The translations under genes and the position numbers were made by a program. A model generated the notes under the pieces. It searched no databases. It was not told the DNA's origin and saw only the letters and a program-made list of their open reading frames with translations. 64,000 nt of DNA from Blastobasis lacticolella (lineage: Eukaryota > Arthropoda > Insecta > Lepidoptera > Blastobasidae): the NCBI GenBank assembly GCA_905147135.1, contig LR990049.1:17811428-17875427 (forward strand). The letters run 5' to 3'. Positions 63,137-64,000 of the stretch are shown one piece after another. The first letter of the stretch is position 1. Each line of letters starts with the position of its first letter.

Positions 63137-63440
63137 CATCTTGGCGTTAATGTCCCGGTTGTGCTCTCGAGAACGAAGGCCCGGGGTCCGCATTGACCAT
63201 CTGACCTCCGTGACCCTGCTACCAGGGGAACCTGACCAGATTGAATCATTGTTACAAATTCAGTGGCCTGAATTTGCAGGTTTCATCACGATGTTTTCCC
63301 TCACCGTAAGAGCATTGGTTAGTATTCAACTAATGTACATAACTCAGAAAAGAGTCATTGGTACATGGCCGCAGCGGGATTCGAACGTAGTACCTCTCGC
63401 TTACGAGCTGGATACTCAACCGCCCGGCTAACGACGCTCT
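63137..63440 (-). mobile_element. SINE-A, near full length
   Basis: 'CATCTTGGCGTTAATGTCCC' to 'CGGCTAACGACGCTC', with about 60 bp of body missing after 'GTCCGCATTGACCATCTGAC'. The head with reverse complement of B box near 63379 is good. Frame 63141-63431 is the SINE artefact, equal in kind to 28824-29231. Confidence 0.88.
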
Positions 63441-64000
63441 GATGGGGGAGGTAATTGTATTGGTATAAAACATATTTATTTACCAGGGACTAAGGTATAG
63501 CCGCTCTATGATTGGTATATAAATAGAATAATATTAGGTATTATTATAAAACGAAGAGCATCTGTGTAAGAAAAGCTAACGGATCGGACTTGTAATAGAG
63601 GGTTTACATGGGTCGAGTTCCGCCGCATGGCTAGGCCGCACGGCTAAATGACAATTAGACTAGGCCGCAAGAGACTACTCACCAACAAGATGGCGGAGTG
63701 TGCTAAGCGGTCCCGTAATCTTGTTGAAAAAGAGAATATGAGGGGCAACGTGGTGGTTTTTAGTGGGTAGGACTGTCACTTTCAATGACAGGCGAGTCTC
63801 ACATAATCTTCTCCGTTTGGATATCCATAAATGGAGGCCGCAAGAGACTAAAATCGCAAGCCCCAAATTTTGGTGTCCCTCGACTTTTGCCGTTCGGCGA
63901 CAACCCGCATGTGACGGGCGACTAAAATCGCCCGTGTCAATGTTCACTTGCAGGCGATCGCCCGCCGCCTTTTTCGCTGTGTTGTTCCGCTACGTTGTCG
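63441..64000. other. unassigned, probable transposon at window edge
   Basis: 63645-63680 and 63833-63855 share 'AGGCCGCAAGAGACTA'. 63760-63830 has 'GTAGGACTGTCACTTTCAA' and 'GGCGAGTCTCACATAATC'. 63880-63970 repeats GGCGAC/CGCCCG motifs, and the end is CG-rich. Looks like the inside of an element continuing past the window. The minus frame 63675-63947 has no domain I can name. Confidence 0.35.

Overview
The window looks like AT-rich insect nuclear DNA, most likely from a moth or butterfly (Lepidoptera). This is inferred from the repeat content: tRNA-derived SINEs with GATGATT-type tails, LINE 3' ends with TTTATTTA or AATAAATA tails, Helitron-like ends of the 'ATTATAAATGCGAAAGT ... AGCTAGT' kind, and CR1/jockey-, RTE-, mariner-, piggyBac- and PIF/Harbinger-type remains. 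I recognise no host protein-coding gene and no true tRNA, rRNA or CRISPR locus. One unrecognised 188-nt candidate exon (8959-9146) is the best host-gene lead.

The main object is a nearly complete non-LTR retrotransposon on the + strand, about 50.6-55.3 kb. ORF1 (51054-52127) has an N-terminal PHD-like zinc finger, a helical middle and a C-terminal domain resembling the FP25-like domain of insect CR1-type ORF1 proteins. ORF2 (52143-55043) has endonuclease and reverse transcriptase with an intact YADD. Both ORFs lie in one reading frame, separated by two TAA codons, and ORF2 has no AUG before its endonuclease domain.

The second focus is a nested stack at 26.08-28.40 kb. Two decayed mariner transposase fragments lie tail to tail, both with a TGA where the conserved Trp of a W-F pair is expected. 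The left one is split by a 760-bp internally deleted piggyBac element with a perfect TTAA duplication, and a third inverted-repeat element (27394-27814) sits at the palindrome centre.

1-15 kb: LINE tails, repeat families B, C, F and G, SINE-A copies (one with a perfect 16-bp target-site duplication), short duplications and the candidate exon. 15-26 kb: more SINE-A and REP-B/REP-C, a perfect 16-bp-stem hairpin, a GAGTC-rich element with inverted ends, and a complete SINE-D. 28-37 kb: a SINE-A with 16-bp TSD, paired CG-rich palindromes, about 104-bp tandem repeats at two loci, a decayed PIF/Harbinger element, a LINE ORF2 C-terminus, and a long inverted-repeat element. 37-50 kb: a dead reverse transcriptase, a foldback hairpin, a REP-B copy with TSD, a TIR element and repeat fragments. 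55-64 kb: a probable solo LTR inside a SINE, a LINE-in-LINE insertion with a 12-bp TSD, and SINE-A/REP-C copies.

The genes do not form a pathway; the window is a layered record of transposition. Family letters (SINE-A, REP-B and so on) are local labels for recurrences seen inside this window, not database names.
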